This document shows positions 24,250 through 32,337 of a stretch of 45,950 bases of DNA, piece by piece (the stretch's first letter is position 1; every line of letters starts with the position of its first letter). The stretch covers positions 251,129 through 297,078 of the forward strand of contig JAJFFF010000001.1 of the NCBI GenBank assembly GCA_021776785.1. Reading direction: 5' to 3'. A model generated the notes under the pieces. The model did not search any database. It was not told the DNA's origin and was given only the letters and a program-made list of their open reading frames with translations. The position numbers and the translations under genes are program-made. This DNA is from Planctomycetota bacterium (GTDB lineage Bacteria; Planctomycetota; PLA2).

Positions 24250-26489
24250 CGGACAACCTCTGGCCCATCCGCGAAGTAGTGCGCGCCGTACGCCAGCGCG
24301 TACCAGACGTGCACGATGACCAGCAACACCATGAGCAACGACACCCAGCGATGCAGATACCGCCACGAATTCAGAATCGAGCGCAGGTCTTCGTAGTGCG
24401 CCGCCATGAGCGCGATGTGATGGGCGCGCCGCGCTAGGGCCAAGCTCTCGGTGATCTGCCGTTTGTGGATGCCTTGGGTCCGGCCCTCGGCTTCCAACGC
24501 GGCGAGCGTTCGCTTGAGCGAGCGCTGCACGCCGCAAAGCGCCAACACGCGGCTCAGAAACGAACCCTTCCACTGGCGCTTCTCAACCAACGCGAGCACT
24601 TCGTCGCGCACGCGTTGGTTGAACAGACGCTGCCCCTGATCCCACTCCTCCGAGATGCGGCTGAGCTGCGTCTTGACGTCGGTCAGTTCGAGTTCGCGGC
24701 CGTTGGCGGCGCGCGGAATGTACGCGTAGAAGTAGCGGCCGATGGCGCCGGTGACGAGCAACACCACGAGCGCCCAATAGGCATAGCCGCCGGGTGTGTC
24801 GCGCGGAGCCATGGCGCCGTGCAGCGTCGCGCACAAGAACGCGAGGATGCCGGTCGCGACGTGACTGGTCATCCAGAGTTGGAGCGAACCTAAGCGGAAG
24901 CGGTTCTTCGGCGAACGGCGCACCAGGTAGAGCAGGTTGATGATGATGAACGCAGTGGCCGAGATGCCGAGCCAGAGCCCGACGACCAGGCTCGGGCGCA
25001 GGTACGCGTGCTTGGGGTGCGCGCCACGATCCGCAGCACTGAGTCCGTAGTAGTCGAGATGCCAAAGCGCGAAGGAAAGCGCCAACAGTGAAAGCACGAA
25101 CGCAACGCCGAGCGCGCGAATGAGCCCTGTGCCGCGCTCGCTGAGCAGCTCCTGCGTCGGGCGCAGCGCCGGGTCAAACGACACGCCCGAATTCTTGAGC
25201 AGTTCAAACGGAAGCGTCCCGCCGGCCATCACGAAGACGTCGTCGTTCTGAATTTCTTCGACGGCGGATCCGTCGTCGGAGTCGACTTTGATCTGCACGA
25301 TCTCGTCCGCGATCGACTGGACTTCGCTCCGAAACTTAATGTCGATCTTGCCCTGCGCGACGTACTCCTCAAGTCGGTTTTGGTTCTTGGCCCGCGTTCG
25401 AAAAAACGACTCCTTGCGGTACGACAGCGTGACGGCGTTCCCCGGTTGCTCAGCGAGTCCCATCGCCGTTTCCACGGCGCTGTCGCCGCCGCCGACGACC
25501 AAGACGCGACGGTCGCGGTAGGAGTGGGCGTCGAGCAAGCTATACGCGACCTTGGGCAACTCTTCGCCGGGCACCCCAAGCTTGTTCGGCACGCCTCGGC
25601 GCCCGAGCGCCAAACAAACGTGCCGCGCAACGACGTCAGCATCGTCGGTCTCCAAGACGAAGCGACCGTCCACGCGTTGTTCGAGGCCGCTAAAAACGCG
25701 CCCCTGGCGAATCGGCAACTCGTGCTCGGTGACGACGTCTTGCCAGACCTCCATGAGCTCCTCTTTGGTGTACTCGACCTGATCGAGACGGCCGTGCAGC
25801 GGGAGGGTCACCGGCTGCGTCAACACCAGCTTGCGGCGCGGGTACTTGGCAATCGTTCCGCCCACCGCGCGCTCCTGTTCCAACACGAGGAACGAGAGAC
25901 CGAGACGCTTCGCTTCGAGCGCACACGCGAGACCGGCGGGTCCCGCGCCGACGATGCACAGATCCAAGATGTTGTCTTCGATCGGGGGCCCGGCTGCTTT
26001 GCGACGGGCCACCTCGGCGGCCACGGCGGTTCCGTGTTCGATCGCGGTCTTGATCAAGGCGTGCGCGGTCAGCTCGCCCGCCAAAAACAAGCCGGGCGTG
26101 CCCACGGCTTCCAAGTTGGCGTCGAGCACGGGGATGTCGTGGCGCTCTTCGAGATTAGTCAGCGTGACCGTGATGGCGCCGACGGGGCAGTTGCGTTCGC
26201 ATGCGGCGACGCCGACGCAACGCGCGCCGTTGATCACGACGGCTTGGCCGTGCACCATTTCGAGGACGCCGTCTTCGGGGCAAACATCGACGCAGGTTCC
26301 ACACCCGAGACAGCGCGAAAGATCGACCACCGGATGCTGGAGTTGTGCTTTTGCCGCACCTTGCCGCACGGCCTGCACGCGATCGGAGATCGTTTGCTCC
26401 ATGCGCAACAGCTCCCGGCGCCGCATCATGGCGGCGAGGAGCGCGAAGCCGAGCCCGAAGACGACGGCGAGGAGGAGGGGCCAGCTCAT
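24246..26489 (-). CDS. Membrane Fe-S/FAD/cytochrome b oxidoreductase
   Basis: The 747-residue product, from ATG 26489, has one N-terminal membrane segment. A ferredoxin domain follows with a complete CxxCxxCxxxCP cluster (60-71) and a second site (CVGVAACERNCP, 91-102) lacking its second Cys. Next is a thioredoxin-reductase-like flavoprotein with FAD motif VGAGPAGLACALEA and NAD(P) motif VGGGDSAVETAMGL. The C-terminal ~270 residues carry about five membrane segments with His in SHVATG, TLHGAM, LHRW and VHVWY, suggesting two b haems. It probably moves electrons between NAD(P)H or ferredoxin, membrane haems and the periplasmic cytochrome. It is the first gene of the cytochrome operon. The direction of electron flow is unknown. 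Confidence 0.86.
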   Translation of the reverse strand: MSWPLLLAVVFGLGFALLAAMMRRRELLRMEQTISDRVQAVRQGAAKAQLQHPVVDLSRCLGCGTCVDVCPEDGVLEMVHGQAVVINGARCVGVAACERNCPVGAITVTLTNLEERHDIPVLDANLEAVGTPGLFLAGELTAHALIKTAIEHGTAVAAEVARRKAAGPPIEDNILDLCIVGAGPAGLACALEAKRLGLSFLVLEQERAVGGTIAKYPRRKLVLTQPVTLPLHGRLDQVEYTKEELMEVWQDVVTEHELPIRQGRVFSGLEQRVDGRFVLETDDADVVARHVCLALGRRGVPNKLGVPGEELPKVAYSLLDAHSYRDRRVLVVGGGDSAVETAMGLAEQPGNAVTLSYRKESFFRTRAKNQNRLEEYVAQGKIDIKFRSEVQSIADEIVQIKVDSDDGSAVEEIQNDDVFVMAGGTLPFELLKNSGVSFDPALRPTQELLSERGTGLIRALGVAFVLSLLALSFALWHLDYYGLSAADRGAHPKHAYLRPSLVVGLWLGISATAFIIINLLYLVRRSPKNRFRLGSLQLWMTSHVATGILAFLCATLHGAMAPRDTPGGYAYWALVVLLVTGAIGRYFYAYIPRAANGRELELTDVKTQLSRISEEWDQGQRLFNQRVRDEVLALVEKRQWKGSFLSRVLALCGVQRSLKRTLAALEAEGRTQGIHKRQITESLALARRAHHIALMAAHYEDLRSILNSWRYLHRWVSLLMVLLVIVHVWYALAYGAHYFADGPEVVR

Positions 26490-26931
26490 GTCATTCCCGC
26501 GCGGTCTGGAATCGGTAAATAAGTGTCGATCTCGATGCTGACCCGTTGCCGCCGCTGCCCTGCGACCGCTCGCAAGGTATTGCTCTATCGGCCCCCGCGC
26601 GCGGCGCACTTAACCCGCATCGCCAGGGGGGCGAGACGCCCGCATCCGGCCGACCAAGGCACCGAACCGTCTGTTGAAAAGATCGTCGTCAGGCGAGAGT
26701 GAGAGATCGGAGTCGAGATCCAGGAGCGAACCGGAGGCCTAGCCCGCAAGCAAGGGCGAGGATGGGCGACGCAGAGATCCCCTTCGCCAAAGCGACTCCG
26801 CGCTCGCCGCCCACGGGGAGTTTTTTGGACGGACTTCTACGGGCCCCTCAAATGGCACAAGGCGCTGGGGAACCGGAGTCCCCGCAGCGCCTCGCGTGCG
26901 TATGGTCGTTTTGAGTCGGGTCCTTCGCCGG
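26490..26931. other. Intergenic region upstream of the cytochrome operon, with a hairpin
   Basis: No gene was found. A hairpin at 26861-26891 (GGCGCT-GGGG paired with CCCC-GC-AGCGCC) lies 41 bp after the stop of the DUF2959 gene and may end its transcript, but there is no T-run on either side. The promoter of the cytochrome operon should lie in this region on the minus strand; no sigma-54 or clear sigma-70 motif was recognised. Confidence 0.5.
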
Positions 26932-27657
26932 CTATTCCGTCTTGCCGCCCACAGGCAGCACGTTCGGCTCGTTGTTGCCGACCGGCTCGCCCGTCGTCGG
27001 CAGCGCGGCTGCATCGACATAGCTACGGGCGGCAATCATGGTCGCCGTGAAGTTTTGGTTGAGCTCGCCCGCCAGCGTACCCACCTGCTTGACCTCGGCC
27101 TGGACCGCGCCGAGCGCCGCCGGGTTGAGGTCGTTTTTCAGGTAGAGCACGTGGTCGCGCAAGTTGCGGTTGTACAACTCGTAGGTGGCGACAGCCGGAT
27201 CGGCGGCGGCCACAACAGCGTCAAAGCGCTCGCGGGTGGCCGCAAGGCGCGCTTGGCTGCGCTGGCGCATCGTCGTGGACTGGTACGACGAAAGGTCGCG
27301 TGCCCACTGTTCAAAGACCGGGCCTGCCATGTCCTTCATCGGAGCGACGCTCTCGCTGAGCGTCTCGGCGTGAGCCTCCGAGTCTTCCACAGCCACAACG
27401 AAGTCGTTGTAGGCCTGCACGGCGTTGCCGGCAAAATCCGCCGACGTCAATGCCTGAAGCTTGGCGTAAGCCAGCTCCACTTTTTCTTTGGCGACCTCCG
27501 AGTTGACGTACACCGTCTCGATGGAGCTCACTAAATTGTCCACTTGCGACGGGCCGTTCGAGCTACTGGCGAAAAGACCGTTGAAGGTCGCACACGCCGG
27601 AGTCCCCAAAAAAAGCAATCCCACCGCGAGCGTTTTCGCGATCATGCGTTTGTTCAC
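26932..27657 (-). CDS. DUF2959-type lipoprotein
   Basis: GTG at 27657 has GAGG about nine bases upstream. The 241-residue product has a lipoprotein-like signal ending GTPAC, then long helices. The pattern is that of DUF2959 proteins: alternating Ala/Glu helices, a central SYQSTTMRQRSQARLAATRERFDAVV block and the diagnostic DHVLYLKNDLNPAAL segment. DUF2959 has no established function. It lies upstream of, and in the same direction as, the cytochrome operon, 442 bp away, so co-transcription is doubtful. It is divergent from the lipoprotein-resB-ccsA set. Confidence 0.8.
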   Translation of the reverse strand: MNKRMIAKTLAVGLLFLGTPACATFNGLFASSSNGPSQVDNLVSSIETVYVNSEVAKEKVELAYAKLQALTSADFAGNAVQAYNDFVVAVEDSEAHAETLSESVAPMKDMAGPVFEQWARDLSSYQSTTMRQRSQARLAATRERFDAVVAAADPAVATYELYNRNLRDHVLYLKNDLNPAALGAVQAEVKQVGTLAGELNQNFTATMIAARSYVDAAALPTTGEPVGNNEPNVLPVGGKTE

Positions 27658-28070
27658 TTGATGTTTTCCTCGCTGATACAGCGACGCGCCAAGAAACTGC
27701 GTCCAAACAGCCCTTACCCCAGCGTCGCTTGACGCATCGCGGCCTTTATCGGTGGGTCCGCGGGAGGCCTTAACCGCCCGCCGGGCTTACTCTGGGACAA
27801 GAAGACGTGATGAGAGGCGTGTTTTGGGCCCTGCGGGCGGCGCATTCCACCGTTCCACGGCTTGGAGGCTGTTTCATAATGGCTCGACAAAGCCGCAGCG
27901 CGCTACGCCTTGAGGGGCGAAATGGACGATGGTCTTAGACCGTGGGATGCCGGCCGCTGCGAGGCAGTGATGCATCGGCATAGATTTGGTCGATAGACGT
28001 CGAGAGAGTTTGGAAAAGATCACGCCGCGCCTCGGCGCGCCGACGTAAGAAAGACCGGAGCCCAAAGAGA
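27658..28070. promoter_or_regulatory. Divergent intergenic region with small palindromes
   Basis: This 413-bp region separates divergent genes and should hold both promoters. GGTCTTAGACC (27931-27941) is an 11-bp near-perfect palindrome that could be an operator. ATGCCG (27947-27952) and CGGCAT (27976-27981) can pair into a weak hairpin. No sigma-54 consensus and no gene were seen. Confidence 0.4.
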
Positions 28071-29198
28071 ATGGTCCCCATTCGGAAACCCCGCGGATTA
28101 CGCGTTTTTAACGCTTTTTTGCCCTGCGCCCTCGGCGCCACGCTGCTTCTTGCTGGTTGCGGTGACGCCGAGGTCGTCGTCGAGGACGTGCGCGAGCGAC
28201 GAGCGCACTACGACTACATTCCGCGCACGTCGCAGCAGCGATTCGAGCCGAAACGGCGTGCGCCGGCCCATGGCGCGGGCGCGTCCAACGAGGTTCAACT
28301 CGCCTGGGATCTTCCCGAGGGCTGGGCTGAAGCGCCGTTGACGCAGTACCGCAAGGCGAACTTCAAGATCGGCGCGGATACGCAGTGCTATCTGTCCATC
28401 ACGGGCGGGGGCGTCGAAGCGAACGTCAACCGCTGGCGCAAGCAGATGGGCCTTAAGCCCCAGTCGTTTGAGGAAATGAAAGCGTTTCCCCAAAAGAAGC
28501 TGGGCCCCTATGACGCCTTGGTTGTCGATCTTGAGGGATCGTTTACCGGCATGAGCGGCGGCCAAGCCGCGAAGGGCTATCGCATGCTGGGCCTGATCGT
28601 GCAGGACCAGCAGCAAACGATCGTCTTAAAAATGGTCGGACCCGCCGACGTCGTCTTGCGCGAGCGTCCGTCGTTTTTCCGGATCGCGAAGTCGATTCGC
28701 CGGCGCGCGGATGGCGAGAATCCGCATGGCGGCGGCGATCCGCACGCCTCGGCGGGGGCGGAGCCGAAATCCGACTACCAATGGACCGCTCCGAAGGGGT
28801 GGAAGCGCGGCAAGCCCAAGATGGAGCGCCTCGTGACCTATCACCCGGCGGACGGTGTTCAGTGCTACATCAGCATTTTGGTCGCCGGCGGCGGCGGTAT
28901 CGGGCCCAACGTCAACCGTTGGCGCCGACAGATGGGCAAGCCGCCTTTGAGCAACGCTGAAATCGGTAACCTGAAAAAAGTCCGCCTTCTTGGGCAGGAT
29001 GCGCCGTTATTGGAGCTGATGGGCGGCAAGTTCACGGATATGGATGGCAAAGCGGTTGACGGTGCGGCGCTGATGGGCGCCATGTGCATCGACCGCGGCC
29101 GTCTGATCACCATCAAGATGACGGGGCCGACCGCCGCCGTCGAAAAGCAACGAGAAGCGTTCATCGCATTCTGCGAGTCGCTGGAGCCGGTGAAGTGA
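28071..29198 (+). CDS. Duplicated-domain lipoprotein preceding resB
   Basis: The 375-residue product has a signal with lipobox LLLAGC. Two copies of one domain follow: LPEGWAEAPLTQYRKANF...CYLSITGGG...NVNRWRKQMG...DLEGSFTGMSG, and APKGWKRGKP...CYISILVAGG...NVNRWRRQMG...LMGGKFTDMDG. They are joined by a Gly/His-rich linker (about 205-230). The repeat makes the reading frame certain, but no enzymatic residues are apparent. The stop is 5 bp before the start of resB, so the three genes form an operon. A role in haem delivery or cytochrome maturation is suggested by position only. Confidence 0.78.
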   Translation: MVPIRKPRGLRVFNAFLPCALGATLLLAGCGDAEVVVEDVRERRAHYDYIPRTSQQRFEPKRRAPAHGAGASNEVQLAWDLPEGWAEAPLTQYRKANFKIGADTQCYLSITGGGVEANVNRWRKQMGLKPQSFEEMKAFPQKKLGPYDALVVDLEGSFTGMSGGQAAKGYRMLGLIVQDQQQTIVLKMVGPADVVLRERPSFFRIAKSIRRRADGENPHGGGDPHASAGAEPKSDYQWTAPKGWKRGKPKMERLVTYHPADGVQCYISILVAGGGGIGPNVNRWRRQMGKPPLSNAEIGNLKKVRLLGQDAPLLELMGGKFTDMDGKAVDGAALMGAMCIDRGRLITIKMTGPTAAVEKQREAFIAFCESLEPVK

Positions 29199-29203
29199 CG
29201 ACC

Positions 29204-30397
29204 ATGACCGAAGAGACCCAAGTCCCGGAAACGGCCACCGTCACGGTGAAGCACGAGTCGATCGGCCAGCGCGTCGTGAACTTGTTGGCGTCGTTTGGGT
29301 TGACGATCACGATCCTGCTGTTCTTGATGGTGCTCACGTTTTTCGGAACGATCGAGCAGACCGACACGAACCTGCACGACATCCGCACGAAGTTTTTCGA
29401 CTCGTTTTTCTTTACGACGGACACGATCCCCTTCCTGCCTTTGCCGGGCGGGGCGCTCCTGTTGACGCTGCTTGCGGTCAACTTGTTTGTCGGCGGTCTT
29501 TTGCGCCTCAGACGCACGCCGTCACGCGTCGGCATCTTCATCATCCACATCGGTATCGCGTGGCTCCTGCTCAGCGGCCTCGTGGAGTTTGTGTTCGGCG
29601 TGAAGGGGTATGTCCAAATTTTTGAGGGCGAATCGGCGTCCCGGTTCTTGAGCCACAACGAATGGCAAGTGACGATCGCGCACCAGACCGCGGATGGCAA
29701 AGAGCGCGCGTTCGTCATTCCGCCGGAGAAACTTCCGGAGCCGGGATCGACGACTAAGTTCACGGCCGAGGGGCTCCCGTTTGCGGTGGAATTGCGCGGG
29801 TACCTGCGCAACTGTCGCGTTAACGCGGCGGGCCACGGGACGGGCATGGACGGATATACGTTCAAGCGATTGGACGATGCCGAAGAACCGCAAAACAACC
29901 GGCCCGGCGTGACCGCCAAGTTGATCGAGCCGGGCGGGGTTACGCGCGAAGCGATGCTGCACTCGATGGCCGAGCCGTATGTGACGCGCATGGCGGGACA
30001 GCGCTGGGCGCTCACGATCGAGCGCCAGAGTTGGGAGCTTCCGTTCACGCTCAAGCTGCGCAAGTTCCACAAAGAGGAACACCCGCGCACGAACGTTCCG
30101 AGTCGGTTTGCCAGCGATGTGACTCGGACCGAAGACAATGTCGATCACGACATTCACATCTCGATGAACGAGCCCATGCGTTACGCGGGCTACACGTTTT
30201 ACCAATCGGGCTGGGGCCCGCAGAACGTACCGCGCGGAACGCCGATCAAGCGTTACTTCTCGGTGTTCTCGGTGGGCAAAAATCCTGCCGATCGCGGGCC
30301 GCTTTACGCGTGCATCGTGATCGCTTGCGGACTCGTCTATCACTTCATCCGCAAACTTCGACTTCACCTGAGGTCTGAAAACCGGAGGCGCGCCTAA
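29204..30397 (+). CDS. resB: ResB-like cytochrome c biogenesis protein
   Basis: The start at 29204 (MTEETQ) is preferred, as an earlier in-frame start overlaps the lipoprotein gene. The 397-residue product has membrane segments near the N-terminus (LTITILLFLMVLTFFGTIEQT, LLLTLLAVNLFVGGLL, IFIIHIGIAWLLLSGLVEF), a large outer domain and a final membrane segment (ACIVIACGLVYHFI). The order and the C-terminal motif MRYAGYTFYQSGW are typical of ResB/Ccs1, the partner of CcsA in system II cytochrome c maturation. It would help bring reduced apocytochrome and haem together outside the cytoplasm. Its TAA overlaps the ATG of the next gene (TAATG). Confidence 0.88.
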   Translation: MTEETQVPETATVTVKHESIGQRVVNLLASFGLTITILLFLMVLTFFGTIEQTDTNLHDIRTKFFDSFFFTTDTIPFLPLPGGALLLTLLAVNLFVGGLLRLRRTPSRVGIFIIHIGIAWLLLSGLVEFVFGVKGYVQIFEGESASRFLSHNEWQVTIAHQTADGKERAFVIPPEKLPEPGSTTKFTAEGLPFAVELRGYLRNCRVNAAGHGTGMDGYTFKRLDDAEEPQNNRPGVTAKLIEPGGVTREAMLHSMAEPYVTRMAGQRWALTIERQSWELPFTLKLRKFHKEEHPRTNVPSRFASDVTRTEDNVDHDIHISMNEPMRYAGYTFYQSGWGPQNVPRGTPIKRYFSVFSVGKNPADRGPLYACIVIACGLVYHFIRKLRLHLRSENRRRA

Positions 30398-32337
30398 TGC
30401 CCTGGAACAAACTCTCCTGGTTGGCTTTGGCTCTGGTCTGCGCCGCTCTGATTGCGACGACGGCGCGCGGCGAAGCTAAAGACGTGACGCCGACGCTCCA
30501 CCGAACGTGGTCCAAAGAGACGCTGAAGCTCGCGTCGACATTGCCCATTCAAGACCGCGGGCGCATCAAGCCTATGTCGACCGTGGCCGGCTATGCGATG
30601 CTCGGCATCAACCACAAGCGAACCCACATCAACGCGGATGGCGCCAAGCGCGAGCCCATGCAGTGGTTTCTCGACTGCTGGCTGTTTCCCGATCTTGCGG
30701 AACGTGAGAAGTTTTTCGTTGTCACCGACAGCGCGGTACTCAAGACACTCGAGATTGAAGTCGCCGGCAAGAAGAAGCGCGATCGGTATTCGTACGCGGA
30801 ACTTCGTCCCGGTGTCGGCAAGCTGTTCGAGCTCGCGCACGAATACGGACCCATCAAGGAGAAGGATCGCGATCGGCTGCAGTCGCAGATCGTGATCCTG
30901 GCCAACGCCGTTCACGCGTACGAGCGAATCGCCCACTACCTGGCGTTCGCTCACGCGCCCATGCAGCTCGAGCCGCCGCTTCACGGATTGTTTGGCAAGA
31001 AGTCGATTTGGGTCAGTGACTTCCTTACCGCTCTACCGGAGGTCGCTCGCAAGACGCAAAAGTCTGGCAGTGGTTTGAGCCCGGATGCGCAGGCTGCGTT
31101 CAGTCGGCTGTCGCGTGATCTTGAACGGCGCATGGTCAGCGCGCGTGGCCTGGTTTTCTTCCCGCCGCCGGCGGGCAGCACCGGCAAAGAATGGATGACC
31201 GCGTTCGACGTCGTCGAATTGGCGGTCACCGGTTTCCCCGTTGCGCCCGCCCATATCAAGATGCTGCAGGCGCTCGAGAAGATGCGTTCCGCGCGCACCG
31301 ACCCGGCCGCGGTCAACGCCGCGATGCGCGAGTTTCACAAGGGGGCTGTCGACTTGGCGAAGGAACGCGGCGAGTACGACAAGGTCGAACTCGAGGTCTT
31401 TTATTACAAGCAAGACCCGTTTTACCGCAGCCTTTACGTTTACTTGCTCGGCTTTATCCTCGTCGCGCTCACGTGGCTTTTGCCCCATGTTCGCCGGCTG
31501 CGGCTCGCTAGCATCATCGTGGTTGGCGGAGCACTTCTTTATCACACATACGGCCTCGTCCTGCGCTGCATCCTGCGCTCGCGTCCGCCGGTGAGCAACC
31601 TCTACGAGACGATCATCTTCATTACGGCGATCGTCGTCGCCGTCGCGTTGGTGCTGGAGTACATCAATCGCAGGGGCATCGGCCTCGGCGCGGCTCCCGC
31701 GCTCGGTGTGATTGGACTGTTCGTCGCGCACAAGTTCGAACTGACGAAGAAGGAAGACACGATCGCGCCGCTGATCGCTGTGTTGGATACCAACTTCTGG
31801 TTGGCGACGCATGTGACCGCGATCACGATCGGATATGCGGGAGGGCTCCTGGCGGGAGCGCTCGGCCACATCTATGTGATTGGCCGTGCCTTCAAAAAGG
31901 GATCCGAGAAATTCTATTCGTCGCTCGGACGCATGGTCTACGGGACGATCTGTTTCTCGCTGATCTTCTCCGTCGTCGGAACGATTCTGGGCGGCGTGTG
32001 GGCCAACGAGAGCTGGGGCCGTTTCTGGGGCTGGGACCCGAAAGAAAACGGCGCGCTCTTGATCGTGCTTTATCAGCTTGTGTTGATTCACGCGCGTTTG
32101 GGCGGATACATCAAGAGCTTCGGCATCTCGATGGTCGCCATTTTGGGCAACATCGTGATCGGGTTTTCGTGGTGGGGCGTGAACGCTTTGGGCGTCGGTC
32201 TCCACAGCTACGGGTTTACGTCATCGATCAGCCGCGCTTTGGCGATCTTTTACGCGGTCGAAGTCTTGGTCTTTTCGATCGGCGCCGTGTACTGGTTCCT
32301 CAACACTCGCCCGCCGCGCGCTACCTCGGCCTTTTGA
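30397..32337 (+). CDS. ccsA: CcsA-like haem lyase component, system II cytochrome c biogenesis
   Basis: The 646-residue product begins with a signal or anchor segment. It has an unusual ~330-residue outer N-terminal domain, then about eight membrane segments from residue ~345. The tryptophan-rich haem-handling signature of the CcsA/CcmF family is present, NESWGRFWGWDPKENGALL. Further conserved family features are a His in HVTAITIGYAGG and GVNALGVGLHSYGF. With ResB it would attach haem to CXXCH motifs, and the 41 such motifs in the adjacent divergent operon make that demand obvious. It overlaps resB by one base, and its 3' end overlaps the convergent sigma-factor gene by 17 bp (32321-32337). 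Confidence 0.9.
   Translation: MPWNKLSWLALALVCAALIATTARGEAKDVTPTLHRTWSKETLKLASTLPIQDRGRIKPMSTVAGYAMLGINHKRTHINADGAKREPMQWFLDCWLFPDLAEREKFFVVTDSAVLKTLEIEVAGKKKRDRYSYAELRPGVGKLFELAHEYGPIKEKDRDRLQSQIVILANAVHAYERIAHYLAFAHAPMQLEPPLHGLFGKKSIWVSDFLTALPEVARKTQKSGSGLSPDAQAAFSRLSRDLERRMVSARGLVFFPPPAGSTGKEWMTAFDVVELAVTGFPVAPAHIKMLQALEKMRSARTDPAAVNAAMREFHKGAVDLAKERGEYDKVELEVFYYKQDPFYRSLYVYLLGFILVALTWLLPHVRRLRLASIIVVGGALLYHTYGLVLRCILRSRPPVSNLYETIIFITAIVVAVALVLEYINRRGIGLGAAPALGVIGLFVAHKFELTKKEDTIAPLIAVLDTNFWLATHVTAITIGYAGGLLAGALGHIYVIGRAFKKGSEKFYSSLGRMVYGTICFSLIFSVVGTILGGVWANESWGRFWGWDPKENGALLIVLYQLVLIHARLGGYIKSFGISMVAILGNIVIGFSWWGVNALGVGLHSYGFTSSISRALAIFYAVEVLVFSIGAVYWFLNTRPPRATSAF

Noticed and set aside
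26861..26891. Hairpin as a Rho-independent terminator of the DUF2959 gene
   Set aside because: The stem is good but no T-run follows on the minus strand, so it is noted only as a hairpin.
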